Assembly: GCA_944472135.2 (NCBI GenBank)
Contig: OX235268.1
Coordinates: 6,082,589 to 6,146,588, forward strand
DNA: 64,000 nucleotides
Direction: 5' to 3'
Source of the DNA: Trichobilharzia regenti
Lineage: Eukaryota > Platyhelminthes > Trematoda > Strigeidida > Schistosomatidae
A program made the translations under genes and the position numbers. Within the stretch, counting starts at the first letter, position 1. Each line of letters starts with the position of its first letter. The notes beneath the pieces were generated by a model that saw only the letters and a program-made list of their open reading frames with translations, searched no databases and had not been told where the DNA came from. Of this stretch, positions 32,830 through 45,051 are shown in pieces.

Positions 32830-33400
32830 TTGTCGAGACATTTTATGACTGTGAATGACTCAAGAGAGTTTCAGTGAGCTATACAGTAGAACGGACTGAC
32901 TAGTTCCCTACGTTCAGACCGCAAGACATCGGATTTGGTCGTTATATATGAACCTGCCTAAAAAATTAGTCTACAGGGTCATGTGATGTTCACGGTAAGT
33001 ATCACTGAAGGTTGAAAATGTTGAATGAAGTTAAAAATGCCACCCAGTCAGAGGAAAATTATCATCATACTTAGGAAATATTTGATTTAAAAGTTTGAAA
33101 ACATTTGAGAACCGGCTGAGTCTAATATTTTCTTGGATTCCAGTTGGAGCGCAGAGCTTCAGTAGCAAATCAACACTCTCCTCTCTCCTCTGCAGTCTTT
33201 TTTAGCTGGTTGGCTGACAGATAATAAGGTTTTATCCTCTTCTCACCTAATATACCTTATGTCACCCTTGGGCCCAGGCACAACTCATTGTTTTTCATTG
33301 GAGTACCATTGGAGGGTGTGCCTAATATATGTGATACCCTCAACACATACCCAGTCTATCTTTCTTTCATTCCTCAGTGTTTTGGTTAGTTGTCAAACTT
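32830..33400 (+). repeat. Repeat shared with 3590-3740, then unassigned sequence
   Basis: 32830-33010 follows the sequence upstream of the PLE fragment at 3590-3740. 33011-33400 shows nothing I recognise. Confidence 0.4.
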
Positions 33401-33490
33401 TCTTGTTTCTTATCCTTCCTGGCCATCTGATTTTCGGTAGTCAGAGAGAAGACAGCTGTTGATGGACGTCTGCAGTGGCCTGTTGTAAAG
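33400..33490 (-). mobile_element. RTE fragment, antisense
   Basis: 'ggccatctgattttcgg' and 'gaagacagctgttgatgg' match, in the same antisense sense, 40355-40400 of the larger RTE copy. Confidence 0.5.
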
Positions 33491-33514
33491 TCTTTGCATA
33501 ACACACCAGAAATA

Positions 33515-33756
33515 TGAGAGATATTTTTACCATCAGTCATTCAAATCAGAGGAGGATAATAAATAACCTCAAAATTCTATTTCAATTCAATTCACGCGCA
33601 TCATAACATTCTAACAAGTTACTTATTTTGACTATAAAGACACCACTCGTCTTATTTCCCATCTGATTGTAATTGATCAGTAACACTAATATTATTATTT
33701 CTGAATGTAAGTTTTCCCATATTGGGTTTTAATCAAATGTCTAATCAATTCGACAC
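33515..33756 (+). mobile_element. PLE (P3) 3' UTR fragment
   Basis: Matches 2280-2510 and 51760-51970 ('tcattcaaatcagaggaggataataaat', 'tctgattgtaattgatcagtaacac'). Confidence 0.7.
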
Positions 33757-34230
33757 ACGTATGATATTAGATTTTTAGAGGTAATCGGCACGAAGCCTTG
33801 GAACTAAGCTTCGTACTAGTTGCCACTCACCAGTCACCAAGGCGTATCTGAAACCGCCTTGAAAGAACTCATGTCCCTTCCCCTGAGATTAGAACCCGCG
33901 TCACCCAGTGCCGCCTGCAGTCAGAGACGTTACCACTGAGCTATTCGGGCTCGCGGTCGACCTCCTGTAGGACTGTAGTGGATATTTTCATTTGGCGCTA
34001 GTAACTAATGTGCCAACTAGCATGAAACCTAGGTGGCGTCCAAGGCTTCCTTTGGCCGATTGCCTCCAATTATCTAATATATCATCAAATCAATGTGCAT
34101 AGTGGTGGAGAGCTACCTAGAATGGTGGCCACATTACAACCTGACTGATGGAATTCAGTCTGCACCAAACAACCAAAGGACCAGACACATCACACTAGTT
34201 ACTAGTGTCAAATCAAAATATCCACACACA
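33757..34230. mobile_element. SINE family B, partly palindromic
   Basis: The antisense tRNA-like unit at 33875-33955 reads 'agcccgaatagctcagtggtaacg', an anticodon stem-loop with TGCAG, and 'gggttctaatctc'. It most resembles tRNA-Cys(GCA) (gactgcag arm). The ends 'gtatgatattagatttttagaggtaatcgg' and 'ccgattgcctccaattatctaatata' are inverted. A family-specific tail runs to 34230 ('gtggccacattacaacctgactgatgg'). Confidence 0.8.
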
Positions 34231-34239
34231 CATTGACTA

Positions 34240-34500
34240 CTACTGGTTGTGCCATGTTGTGAACTTGCAGAAGTTGGAATTCATGGACTGGCTGGCCATT
34301 GGATCGGATCACAGTGACTGATGAATGGTCTACCCGTTCGCCAGCCTTATAACAAGAATATCTTGGGTTCGAATCCCAGTGGATACATGCTGCCGGAGAG
34401 TCCTAAATTAGGCTAACGAAGCCGTTATCTAGTACTTCCTATGGCTGGTTTTCCAATGGTTCTTTAACCAATGTCAGCTCATGATGAAATCCTGTAACGT
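34240..34500 (+). mobile_element. SINE A, sense copy
   Basis: Head 'ggatcggatcacagtgactg', 'cttataacaagaatatc', B box 'gggttcgaatccc', body 'gagtcctaaattaggctaacgaagcc' (a decayed GAAAC side), end 'tcagctcatgatgaaatcctg'. Confidence 0.75.
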
Positions 34501-35114
34501 ATCTTGAATATATATTATGATATTTATCCCGTGAAATTATTTTTCCTAATTTTTAAATACTACTCTCAAATTATTAAGTGTATGTTCAAGAATATATATC
34601 TATTCAAGACAACAAAAATAGAATCCTACGTTACATCTCAATTTTTTTGCCTAATTTCTCAACTTCATGTTATAGATACATAAACTGTTCAGTACATCTA
34701 TCTGTTCAATGTTTCAATTCTTTCTAGTTGTTTTAATTTAACATTGAATTTTGGGTTGTTGTGGTTTTTTTTGCTGATTCTTTTGAATTAAAAAGAAATG
34801 AATAATTTGTCTTTCCTTTGGAAATTAAAAAAGAAGACACAACATACTTTTACTTTTTCATTCATTTTACGTGAAAATTTATTTTTCATAATTCACCCTG
34901 AAGCATAATTTATTTGGTAGTGATTTGAATCCCATTGTAACATTTCTCTTGCTATTGGCATAGCATAGACACACGCATACATAGTGAAACATAGTTTTGA
35001 AGATTATTTTGGTGCATGGTGGAAAGCAGGGGTTTCTAGAATGAACATTTCCTTCTGTATGAGACTCTTCATCGGCGTGTTCTTGCATTCCCCATGACTG
35101 ATGATAATGTTCTA
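34501..35114. other. No feature recognised
   Basis: Very AT-rich. A reverse 69-codon frame (34879-35088) shows no recognisable similarity. Confidence 0.4.
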
Positions 35115-35580
35115 TAGTTTGGTTTGTAAGGGTTAGTTATGTTTTTAAGAGTTGATCACGGATTGATATCAGTTAGAGAACCATTGAAAACCAGCAAGGA
35201 GCACTGGACAGCTGCTGTTTCATCCTAGTTTCAAAATCATCGGAAGTACGCACCCACCACAGGGGGTTCGAACACAGGACCTTCCGGGTACAAGGCGAGC
35301 TCGCATGCCATTCAGCCACTCGGACACGATTCAATGGCTCATGATTTCCAACTGGGATCGCTCGAAACCACGAATTTGTACAAGTTAGAATTCATGAGCC
35401 ATGGAATCGTGTCCGAGTGGCTGAATGGCATGCGAACTCGCCTTGTAACCGGAAGGTCCTGGGTTCGAACCTTCTGTGGTGAGTGCGTACTTCCGATGAT
35501 TTTGAAACTAGGATGAAACAGCAGCTATCCAGTACTCCCTGGTTTTCAATGGTTCTCTAACTGATATCAATTCGTGATGA
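35115..35580. mobile_element. Palindromic SINE, subtype A2, second copy
   Basis: Same architecture as 32318-32795: 'gagttgatcacggattgatatcag' on the left, 'ctgatatcaattcgtgat' on the right, tRNA-like units in both arms, and 'gattttgaaactaggatgaaacagc' near 35500. Confidence 0.88.
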
Positions 35581-35764
35581 TGATGGGACTTGAACCTTGT
35601 ACATCATCATTTTAAAAGTCGAAGTATTATTCTCTTTCCCTCGAAAACACATATCAGATATCATTTGTTTGGTGTCACCTTGTGAAAAATTCTCTTATTA
35701 ACAGAGTACCCCAAATCATACAGAAGGACTTTCCAGGTACTGGTTTTTGTAGGGATTTTGGTTT

Positions 35765-36365
35765 GATTTCATGGAGGATTTCATCATAAGCTGATATCAG
35801 TGAGAACCTTTGGAAAACCTGCCAGGGAGTACTGGACAGCTGTTTCGTCGTAGTTTGGAACTTTAATCAGTATGCACCCACCAGGCTTCGAACCCACACC
35901 TTCTGGTTATAAGGCCAGCGAGCTCGTAGACCATTGAGCCACTGGGATCCGATCCAATGGTGCTTGAATTCTAACTTCTGCTGTTTCACGATATAGCGCG
36001 ACCATTTCGAGACGTCTTCTTCGATGAGTTACTGCCTTATCTTCAAGCTGCTGTACCCTATTGGTCTAAGAGCTAGCTTGCCTTGTAAGCAGAAGGTCCT
36101 GGGTTCGAGGCCAGGTGGGTACGTACTGATGAAAGTCCCAAACCAGTACTACCAGGTTTTCCAGTGGTTCTCCGGCTGGTATCAGCCCATTATAAAACCC
36201 TCCATGGAACATAGGAGGACTATTACTCACCTGTGGTACTGGTTGATGGTTTCACCAAAAAAACATCGTAAACTGGTAGAAGTTGGATTCCATAAACCAC
36301 TGAATCGATTCACAGTGGCCGAATGGTCTACGGGCCCGAGGTATAGCCAGAAGGTCCTGTGATCA
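35765..36365. mobile_element. SINE A, facing pair plus partial third unit
   Basis: Antisense unit 35770-36060 (CTGATTA, 'gttccaaactacgac', GAAACAGCTGTCC on the reverse strand) faces a sense unit 36065-36205 ('gggttcgaggccagg', CTGATGA at 36127, GAAAC side deleted). A partial sense head follows at 36300-36362. Confidence 0.75.
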
Positions 36366-36739
36366 GTTGTGAGGCCAATTTGTTTTTAGATTCCTTTTCA
36401 TTTCTCATCCATTGATTACATTGGACTGAAATATCTGCAATGTGTTGACGTGTCAGCTCGTATTACTGAAGAAGTCCAACGAAGATTTACAATTTACTTG
36501 GATTAGCTCTCATCGTCATGTGAATAATGGTTTTGCTTGGTTTTGAGTGCACATTTCCAGTCTCGGGGTACAGAATAGCACTGCCTACAGCGGATTGCAG
36601 GTACATTCAACTGACCAGTCCAAATAGGCTAAAATATGCATAATGGCGGTGGCCTGTTTAAATCTTGGGCTACCGAAATTTCCATCCTACATATTGCATA
36701 TATTTCCTCGGATTTATTTTACTTTAATTATTCAGTTAT
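36366..36739. other. Region upstream of CR1 endonuclease, unassigned
   Basis: No open frame with a recognisable domain; it may include 5' sequence of the CR1 copy that follows. Confidence 0.35.
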
Positions 36740-39700
36740 GTGTCCAAATCGCATTACTTACTCTCGCGATTATTTAAAATGTTTCAACCTGATTATTTAC
36801 GTGTATATAATAACCTTAAGAAGAAGCATCATGGTGAGTGGCAGAGATCGTTAAAGTGTACTCCAATGCATCAGATGACTGTTCCTGTGATTATGAGCAC
36901 AAATTGCAGGTCATTATCGAACAAGATTAACTACTTGCATTCTCTATTATACTCAAATGTTTATTGTAATACTGGTGTAATCACTCTTCAAGAAACTTGG
37001 CTCCATGATTCATATGACGATAATTTAGTCTCCTTAAGTGGGTTCACAATCTACAGACAAGACCGATGCAGCTCAAAGAAGAAGAGAGGTGGTGGTGTTG
37101 CCACTTTTATTAATTCTCAGTGGTCTACTGCCAACAACGTCTGCTTCAAATTCTCAAATGACAATATTGACTGTATAACTGTAAAATGTCGACCTAAACA
37201 CTTACCTAAGTATAGCTTCATTTTTGTCACAAATATCTATATCACACCTTGTTGCAGTCCCTCAGAACTATCTATCTTCGCTGATGAATTCACTATTTTT
37301 GCTGCTGCTTCGTTTGGTAACTCCTTATCTATAGTGACTGGCGACTTCAACTCCAGCGACTGCAGTTTTATTACATTGCTGGGCCATGAAAATGTTGTTA
37401 ATTTCCCAACTCGACAAAATACTTCACTTGATTTAGTATTTATAAATGATTCTGGAATATACGAAGCTCGTAAAAGAGCCCGCTCTTCAATTCTGATCAT
37501 TGTATTGTACGAGTCTTACCCAAAATTTACGGAAAGTTACACAGTAAAGCCTCTCAAACTTGTCTAAGAAAGTTGTTCACAGATGCTACTCAAATGAGAA
37601 CGTACATCATCTTAGAAACATGCTCAGTGACACAAGATGGGATTTGTTTAATGATTCACTTAATGACAATATCTCTAATATTACATCCTATCTGAAATTC
37701 TGTTTTGAAATCTGTTGTCCAAAAGAAACACTATTCGTCAAATTTGACCGTTTCTCCTCGCCTCAACTTAAAAAGCTTCGTAGAGAGAAGGAAAAACTGT
37801 ATAAGATGAAAGATAAAAGTGGTGTAAAAAGAACTAACTTCTTAATTAAGTCTGAAATGCAGAGGTTGAATGTAATATATAACCAGAAATTCATATCCTG
37901 CAAAAATCCTTCTAATATGTGGAAACTATTTAAGGAAATCACTGGTGGTAAGCAGATAAACAATATTCCATATTCTTTTGATGTATGTACTCTTAACAAA
38001 TCTTTTATTTACTCTCCCTCAAATGCCATGCTTCCCAGCATCACTTGTGTTAATAATAGCCCCTTTCCAGGTTTTAACACAAATGATGTTCAAAAGTGCC
38101 TCAAGTCTCTAAACCCTTCCCAGAGCTTAGGTCCCGATTATGTACCTAGTATTATTTTTAAAAAATGTTCTGATATTCTGTGTCACCCTCTTACTGATCT
38201 ATTTAACAAATCTTTTTCCGATAATATTGTGCCTGCCGTTTGGAAGGACATTAAAGTTGTACCCATACCTAAATCATCCACTGGAGCATGTGTCAAATTT
38301 AGACCCATTGCTATTACCTCTCCTTTTTTGAAAACTATGGAGAAATTACTTTTACTTAGTCTTGTACCTTCGCTTAAATCCTTTAATGACCCTAAACAAT
38401 TTGCCTATAAGCACAGTAGAAGCACTTTAGATGCAGCTGCCGTCTTATATCATAACATTGCTTCCAGTCTAGACAAGGGGGCTAAATTTGTTCGTTGTGC
38501 CTTCCTAGACTATACATCTGCTTTCGACTCGGTCCCTAGGGACATCTTATTAAATAAACTTGCTGCTAGTCAAACAGAATGTTGGGCTGTTAACTGGTTA
38601 CATTCCTATTTCTCAGATAGAAAGCAGTACACCGTATATAAAGGGAAGTCTTCCACTTCATTGCCTACTGAAGCTGGTGTCCCTCAAGGCGCTGTTCTTT
38701 CTCCTTTTCTTTTTTCTTTCTTCTTGCATGACTTGCCTCACTCTGATGAAATAAACTTTGTGAAGTACGCTGATGATTTAACGGTTTCAATGGCTGTTAA
38801 CTCCCAGCTAGATTGTACTAAAATAAATAGCTTTCTATCGGAAGTCAGCAAATGGTCTGAGTCTAACGGTCTTAAACTGAATCCTTCTAAGTGTCAAACT
38901 GTTGATTTCAGCTTAAGATGTAAACGACAGTTAAAAGAAGTCATCGATTCTCATGACACTTGTAAAATTGACGACAATGATATAGGAATCAAATCAGAAA
39001 TTAAGTATCTTGGACTCATTCTCTCTTCTGATCTCTCCTGGTCTTCCCATGTCTTAGCAATCTCCAGTAAAATATTCCCCTGACATTTTACATTAAGAAG
39101 TTAAGACACTCGGGTATAACTCAACCCCTCCTCTTACAGTTCATAAACTCTTGCATCCTACCTATTCTTCTTTATTGCTCACCCTTATTCTTTCCTGGTT
39201 TGCTTAAAAAAGACTATGTCACAATTCGTAGAATACTGAAGACTGTCAGTAGGGTGAGTGGTGTCCCAGTGGACCACATAGTTAACGTCGTTGTCGATAG
39301 GCATTTGACTTCGTGCAATAAATTTGCTAAAGGGAGCATCCGCTTTACCCTCAGCTTTCACCTTGCATCTCCTCAGGTAGAACAAGGAGTAACTTCAGAA
39401 AACTGTATGCTCGCACGTCTAAGTATAAGAATTCTATGATACCATACTTGGCACGTATTTTATGTGATGAAAATAGTGTCAGGCAAGAATTAACTAACTT
39501 TTTTCATCTAGTAAATAAACAATTTCCTCCATCCATCCTTATATACCTTCAAGTTTTACTTTTATTACTTCTATTATATTTATGGTCCTGTTAATTCTCT
39601 GTTTTACTCTCATAATTGCAAACACCAACTTATCTCCATGACGGCTGTAATCTTTGTTTTTCCCCTCTCCATATCATGTAAAGAAAAATTATATTCAATA

Positions 39701-39990
39701 TTTTTAAACATGTTAGGATTTCTATACCACATTGACAATACTGTGTGAAACAAGCCAACGGCAATTTTCACTTGTATTATTATTATTACCCTAGCTGTTA
39801 TCATTATTATTATTTCCATTTTATATGCTGCATGTTTTTGACACTACCTCTATTGTAAATGTGGAAAATTTTTTGTGTGATTAATTTTATTTATAATTTG
39901 AGGAAATTAGATGCAATATTGTGATTAATGCTGAAAATTCCATTCTGTATCACAAGTACTGTTTTTGGAATAAAGTAAATTATGATTATT
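36740..39990 (+). mobile_element. CR1-like (SR1-type) non-LTR retrotransposon, best copy
   Basis: The apurinic-type endonuclease (36740-37480) shows TNCRSLSNKI, LQETW, GGGVATF and VTGDFN. Its SDH motif (NSDHCIV) follows in another frame after a shift near 37480. The reverse transcriptase (37560-39083, 507 codons) has LGPDYVPS, FRPIAITSPFLK, AFLDYTSAFDSVPRD (motif A), GVPQGAVLSPFLFSFFL (motif B), FVKYADDLTVS (intact catalytic YADD) and IKYLGLILSSDLSWS. A one-base deletion near 39078 breaks it; the C-terminus continues in another frame (LTFYIKKLRHSGITQPLLL, VVDRHLTSCNKFAKG). The 3' end 'gaataaagtaaattatgatt' lies near 39990. At least three frameshifts make it non-autonomous. Confidence 0.92.
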
Positions 39991-39999
39991 ACTATGGAT

Positions 40000-42490
40000 T
40001 CCACCGAAAGTCACATTATTATTATTATTGTTCTCTTGGGTTCCTAGTGGAACATAGGATTTCAGCTTCACGTCTTCATTTGCTTCTGTGTTCCTTCTGC
40101 TGTACTTTTCACCTGCATCCATGGCAGTTCGTCCAGACTCTTTCAACTCCTCTTCACACGATCTCCTCCATGTCACCCTAAGACGTCCCACGTGCCGCTT
40201 CCTATTCAAGTTCCACTCGAGGGCTTGACGCACGATGTCCCCCAGCGGTCTCCCCAGCGAATGACCTATCCATCTCCACTTTCTTCTGCATATTTGTTGG
40301 CTGGCGATTGGTTAATGCTTTGTTTGTCCGTAGTTCTTTCTTGGTGATTCCTTCCGGCCATCTAATCTTCAGTATAGATCCTGCGAAGACAGTTGTTGAC
40401 CAAGGTCTGCAAGTGGCTGTTGGAAATATTCTTTGTGCTCCCCCCGCCAAGTTTCTGATCCGTATAGAAGAACTCACTGACTGACTTGACGTTTTTTGTA
40501 TTGAAAATCCGACCGAATTTTGTTGTTGATGCCGGCTGAGTGACGAAGATTTCCAGATTGATTTCAGGTTGATGAATGTGTTTCTCGCCGATTTGACATC
40601 CTCGTCCGTTTTGACTGCCTGTAGTTGAGACAATGCTTCCTAGATAAGTGGTGAATGAAGTAACCTCTTTCAAATCCCTCCCGTTGATGGTGATTGGCGT
40701 TGGATGTTGTTGCTGTTGTTGGTTGGTTATTTTCATAACCTCCGTCCTGTCTATGTTTACCTGGAGTCCTGTCTTTGCTGCTTCTTCGACCAGTTTGTCG
40801 ATTTTCGCTTGTAAGTCTTCGATTGTGTGTGACATCAAACATAAGTCATCAACGAAATCCAGGTCTTCTAGGTTCTTCACGTCGGTCCAGGATATCCCTG
40901 TCTTCTCGTTTCCCACTCACTGTCTGACGCATAATCCAGTCCACCACAATTAGGAATATCATTGGTGATAGTAAGCACCCTTGTCTGACTCCTGTGTTTA
41001 CTCCAAACGCCTCTCTGAGTTTTCCTTTGTGTATCACTTGACATGTGCTATTGTCGTACAGCTGTTGAATAAGGTTGATGAATATTTGGGGTGCGCCGTA
41101 GTACTCGATTAGTTTCCCAAATTACTTCACGGTCAACGCTGTCTGTCGAAGGCCTTCTCAAAGTCTATAAAGTTGAGGTAGAGGGAGGTTTGATTGCCAT
41201 TCCATGCTTTGTTCTGTGATGATGCGTAGGGTTGTAATTTGGTCAGTACATGATTTGCCTTTCCTGAATACAGCTTGTTCTGGTCGGAGTTCTGTCTCCA
41301 GTGCGGCTTTTAATCTCTCCAGTATGATGCGACTCAGGATTTTACTTGGTGTCGACAGGAGCATGATTCCTCGCCAGTTCTTGCAGAGTCCTAAGTCGCC
41401 CTTCTTTGTTAGTTTCACGAGGTAACCTTTCCTCCAGTCAGTAGGCACCTTTCCCTCCTTCCAGACCTTTTGCAATAATGGAGTCAGCATATCTGCTGTA
41501 GTCTCTGGGTCCGCTTTTAGTGCTTCAGGAGGTATTCCATCTGGTCCAGCTGCTTTTCCAGCGTTCAGAAGCTTGATTGCATTCAAGACTTCAGCTCTCG
41601 TTGGAGGATTGGTGTCAACTTGCAGTTGTGTGCGCGCTGTTGTTGGTATTTCTGGACGGGTTGCAAGTAATGGTCGGTTCAAGAATCCTTTGAAGTGATC
41701 CGCCCATTGTTTAATCTGCTTTTCTTCCTTGGTAATGGGCTTCCCTTGGCTGTCTTTTATAGGTTTCGCTTGTGTTGGTCTCTTCCCGGATAGAGATTTG
41801 GTTATCTGATATAGTGTCCTCAGGTCCCTTTTGCCTGTTGCCTTCTCAGCTTCAGTGGCCAGATTGTCGTAGAATTGTCTTTTGTCCTTCCTAGCACTTT
41901 TCTTCACTTCTTTGTCCAATGCTGTGTAGGTTGAGCTCAGCGTCTCCTTCTCCTGTCTGTCCTTGCATTGAATCATTTCTCTTCCACCATTCTACTCTCT
42001 TCCATTAATTTCCAAGTGTCCGTTTAGAGCCATTCCTTGTCTTGTCTCTTCTTTCTTCCTAGAACCGTTGAACACTTTTCGTTAAAAATCACCTATAGAG
42101 ACTTCCAATGTTCTTCCACGCATGATTCTTCAGTGATGTCACGTAGTGTTTCCTGTTTTGCTCTAACAGTTGCAGTGAAAGTGTCCTTCAGTAATTGAGT
42201 GTAGAACTTGCATTGTGGCCTATTCCCAGCTATCCTCGAGGCTTTTAGTTTCACCTTGAAAGTCCCTTCTACTAGATAGTGATATGAACCCACATCTGCT
42301 CCTCTCCTTGACCTTGTGTCCAGTAGGCTTCGTCTCCACTTTCTTGAAATTGAGATGATGTCTATTTGATTCTTGGTGTTTCCATCTGTTGAAATCCATG
42401 TCGTCTTGTGTATATCCTTGTGTTTGAAAATGCTGCCACCAATCACCAAGTCGTCAACATCAACCATCAACTCAAATAACTTCAATTTAA
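40000..42490 (-). mobile_element. RTE-like (SR2-type) retrotransposon, antisense
   Basis: Endonuclease C-terminus at 42485-42093 (VDDLVIGGSIFKHKDIHKTTW, NQIDIISISRKWRRSLLD, RRGADVGSYHY, where the usual SDHH reads SYHY). Linker and reverse transcriptase N-part at 41976-41158 (GKAAGPDGIPPEAL, LVKLTKKGDLGLCKNWRGI, EQAVFRKGKSCTDQI). After a frameshift: AFDSVDREVIW, TGVRQGCLLSPMIFLIVVDW (41010-40940), then NLEDLDFVDDLCLMSH (near 40865), where FADD is FVDD. The C-terminus runs to about 40050 (GRLRVTWRRSCEEELKESGR). The 3' end is an ATAATAATAATAAT tail, seen in reverse as (ATT)n at 40014-40031. Several shifts make it inactive. Confidence 0.88.
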
Positions 42491-42619
42491 TCTGATGATT
42501 TTATTAAAACTCCCTTACTAAGAGCTGGTATGTAAACAGAGAACAAACCATTCAACTCAGCATAATCAATAATTAACATGGGATGCGAAATAACCTCACC
42601 ATAAGCATGTAGTGTCATT

Positions 42620-43325
42620 GCGAATACGTGACCAGTGGGTTCCAGTGACTATGTCAAGATGAGGTGGGTTCTCATCGAGTTGACTAATGACGGCAGGACT
42701 ATATCAAGAGTTGAAAAAATTATTATTCACGCGTCATCTAATGCGAACCCAAGTAGCTGAATGGTTAATCATCTCCGCATCGTAAACTGAATGTAGTACG
42801 TTTTATCCATGTCATGGTTGTGGGTATGTAATGCCGAAGAGTCTCAGAATAGGATGAAACATCTCTCAATACCCATTAGTGATTCTCAGTGATTTCAGCT
42901 CATAGTAAAGATACAAAAACTGTAATTGGTTTGTACAAACCAACACTTGAATACCAATGAGTTGCTTACTAGCGAGTGGCCCTGTTCAGGTAGGTAGTTA
43001 CCTGGGGTTCCAGTGGGAAGTCGTGACGAGTAGGGTGCAGCAGGTCGGGTGTGAGGATAAATACTCTCCGAAGACATTGGCTAGCGGTCGCACTATGTCG
43101 TGAATTGGCAGAATTTAGAATTCAAGGACCATTGGATCGGGTCCCAGTGGCCTAATGGTCTACGAGCTCGCCGGCCTTATAACCAGAAGGTCCTGGGTTC
43201 GAATCCCGGTGGGTGCGCACTGCCGGAGATTCCCAAACTAGGAAGAAACAGCTGTCTAGTACTCTCTGGCAGGTTTTCCAATGTTTCTCAAACTAATGTC
43301 AGCTCATGATGAAATCCTGAAAAGT
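42620..43325 (+). mobile_element. SINE A units, degenerate then well preserved
   Basis: 42735-42905 is an old copy ('gaacccaagtagctgaatgg', 'gaagagtctcagaataggatgaaaca'). 42930-43320 is a nearly complete sense unit with the long 5' body ('ccaacacttgaataccaatgag', 'ggtaggtagttacctgggg'), tRNA-like head near 43135, B box at 43196, 'gattcccaaactaggaagaaacagc' (GAAAC intact) and end at 43316. Confidence 0.8.
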
Positions 43326-43439
43326 AACTATTTCTTTGCTCAATCGTTTCATCTGTAGCAGTGGTACTTATTTTTCAGGATGGAGTTGCTAGCCTCATGC
43401 ATAACCTTCCTTCTTTACCGGTCTTATTACTGGCATAAC

Positions 43440-43530
43440 GAGGTAAAAGAGTGCGTTGGTGGCCAGGTATCGAACTTCGGACCACCTACGTGGTCAGCGA
43501 GCACTCTGTCGCTGTGCCACCGATGCAAAA
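43440..43530 (-). mobile_element. SINE C-like tRNA head, antisense fragment
   Basis: Reads in reverse 'gcatcggtggcacagcgac' and 'gtccgaagttcgatacc'. It is a tRNA-like head only, with no body. Confidence 0.5.
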
Positions 43531-43869
43531 ACCCAGGAGTAACTGAATGAAAGAAGATTACTTACAGCAATGATCTACAACTTTCTCTCTCCAGTACGAT
43601 ATTCAACGTGGAAAGTCAGCTGACAAATGGATTTGTTTGTATGAGATTTCATGATTAGCCGCACACCTCAGAGAAAGTGTCTTAAAATCTATGAGTAAAT
43701 TCATTTTTGTAGCCGAATATGATCACCACAAAGCTGTTTAATTCACAAAGAATATTTAAGGCATTTTTAGCCATCTTGTATTCATACTGGTTTTTATGAC
43801 TGGAATAAACATTGAGCTCACTCTGTGGGCATAGGTTCGAATCCCACTCCTGACACCACTTTAAGCCCA
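43531..43869. other. No feature recognised
   Basis: A 62-codon reverse frame (43682-43870) with CQEWDSNLCPQSEL; a B-box-like 'gttcgaatcccac' at 43832 is isolated. Confidence 0.35.
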
Positions 43870-44000
43870 TGTGGGTGATTTAGCGACTACCTGATGGATA
43901 GAAGGCAGAAGATAATTGTTAATGGTGTACTGTCTAGGTGGAAAGAAGTACTGAATGAAGTACCTCAGGGGACTTCACTTTGTCCCCTGCTATTTTTATT

Positions 44001-44560
44001 GATGATATTATATGGTTAGAGGCGATTGGCAGAAAGGAAGCTTTGGACCTAGTTTTTGGTCTAGTTGGCACTCACCGGTCAGCAAGACGTATCTGAAACC
44101 TTGAAGGAACTCATGTCCCTTCTGAGATTTAAACCCGCGTTACCTAGTGCTGCAGTAGGAGACGTTACCACTAGTGTTACCACTGCTAGTGTTCAATCAA
44201 AATATTCACTACAGTCCTACATGAGGTCGATCGCGAGCCCGAATAGCTCAGTGGTAACGCCTCTGACTGCAGCTCTCACTGAGTGACGCGGGTTTGAATC
44301 TCAGAAGGGACATGAGTACATTCACAGTTGCAGATATGCCTTGGTAACTGGTGAGTGCCAACTAGCACGATATCTAGATCAGAAGGGGAATTCCTCCCGA
44401 TCGCCTCTAACCATCTAATATTATCAAATCAATGTGTACCGTGATGGTGAGCTACCTAGACTGGTGGCCACTTTGCAAACCTGACTGACTGATAGAATTC
44501 AGTCTGAAGGAAAGAAAGGACTAGACACGTCAAACTGGTTACTTGTGTCCAATAAAAATA
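44001..44560. mobile_element. Palindromic SINE B inserted in a non-LTR element, with target duplication
   Basis: A direct repeat GCTATTTTTATT (43989-44000) and GCTATTCTTATT (44561-44572) flanks the insert. The inner inverted ends are 'gatattatatggttagaggcgat' and 'atcgcctctaaccatctaatatt'. The right arm keeps a tRNA-Cys-like head at 44236-44310 ('gcccgaatagctcagtggtaacg', 'gactgcag', 'gggtttgaatctc') and the left arm its antisense copy (about 44100-44175). The tail matches 34090-34230. Confidence 0.9.
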
Positions 44561-45051
44561 GCTATTCTTATTATATGTAAATGAACTGCCAAATATTCTT
44601 ACCTCATCTTCCTTATTATTTGCCAGCGATATTAAAATACGAAAAACTGTTAATAATAAAGGTGATAGTTTGGTACTACAAAACGATCCGGACAAATTAG
44701 CTGAATGGGCTTATCACTGAAGTTTGGAAATTAACTCCAAGAAAAGTGCTGTAATGCACCTAAGTTAGAGGTCTTGCACGTCGTACTCTTTGGGGGACAA
44801 AAGGATTTAGGAATTATTGCAAGCTATGACTTAAAAACAATGATAAGTTGTCATGGAGTTGTGGCTTTTTTTGAGTGCTATGTACACTTCGAAAGGCTTT
44901 CAAACAATTAAACGAGGGTATGTTCTAAGTACTGTACGCAACACCTGTCAGGTCTCATCTAGAATACTAAATACCAGCGGCTAGTCCATGCTACAAAAAG
45001 GAGGCGGGTAGGAACCAAATTACATAATGGTATCTCACACCTTTCTTATGA

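Noticed and set aside
43135..43215. Functional tRNA gene (similar blocks at 6713, 31440, 32590, 35400 and others)
   Set aside because: A- and B-box order is present, but acceptor stems do not close and each block is followed by a SINE body and repeated many times.
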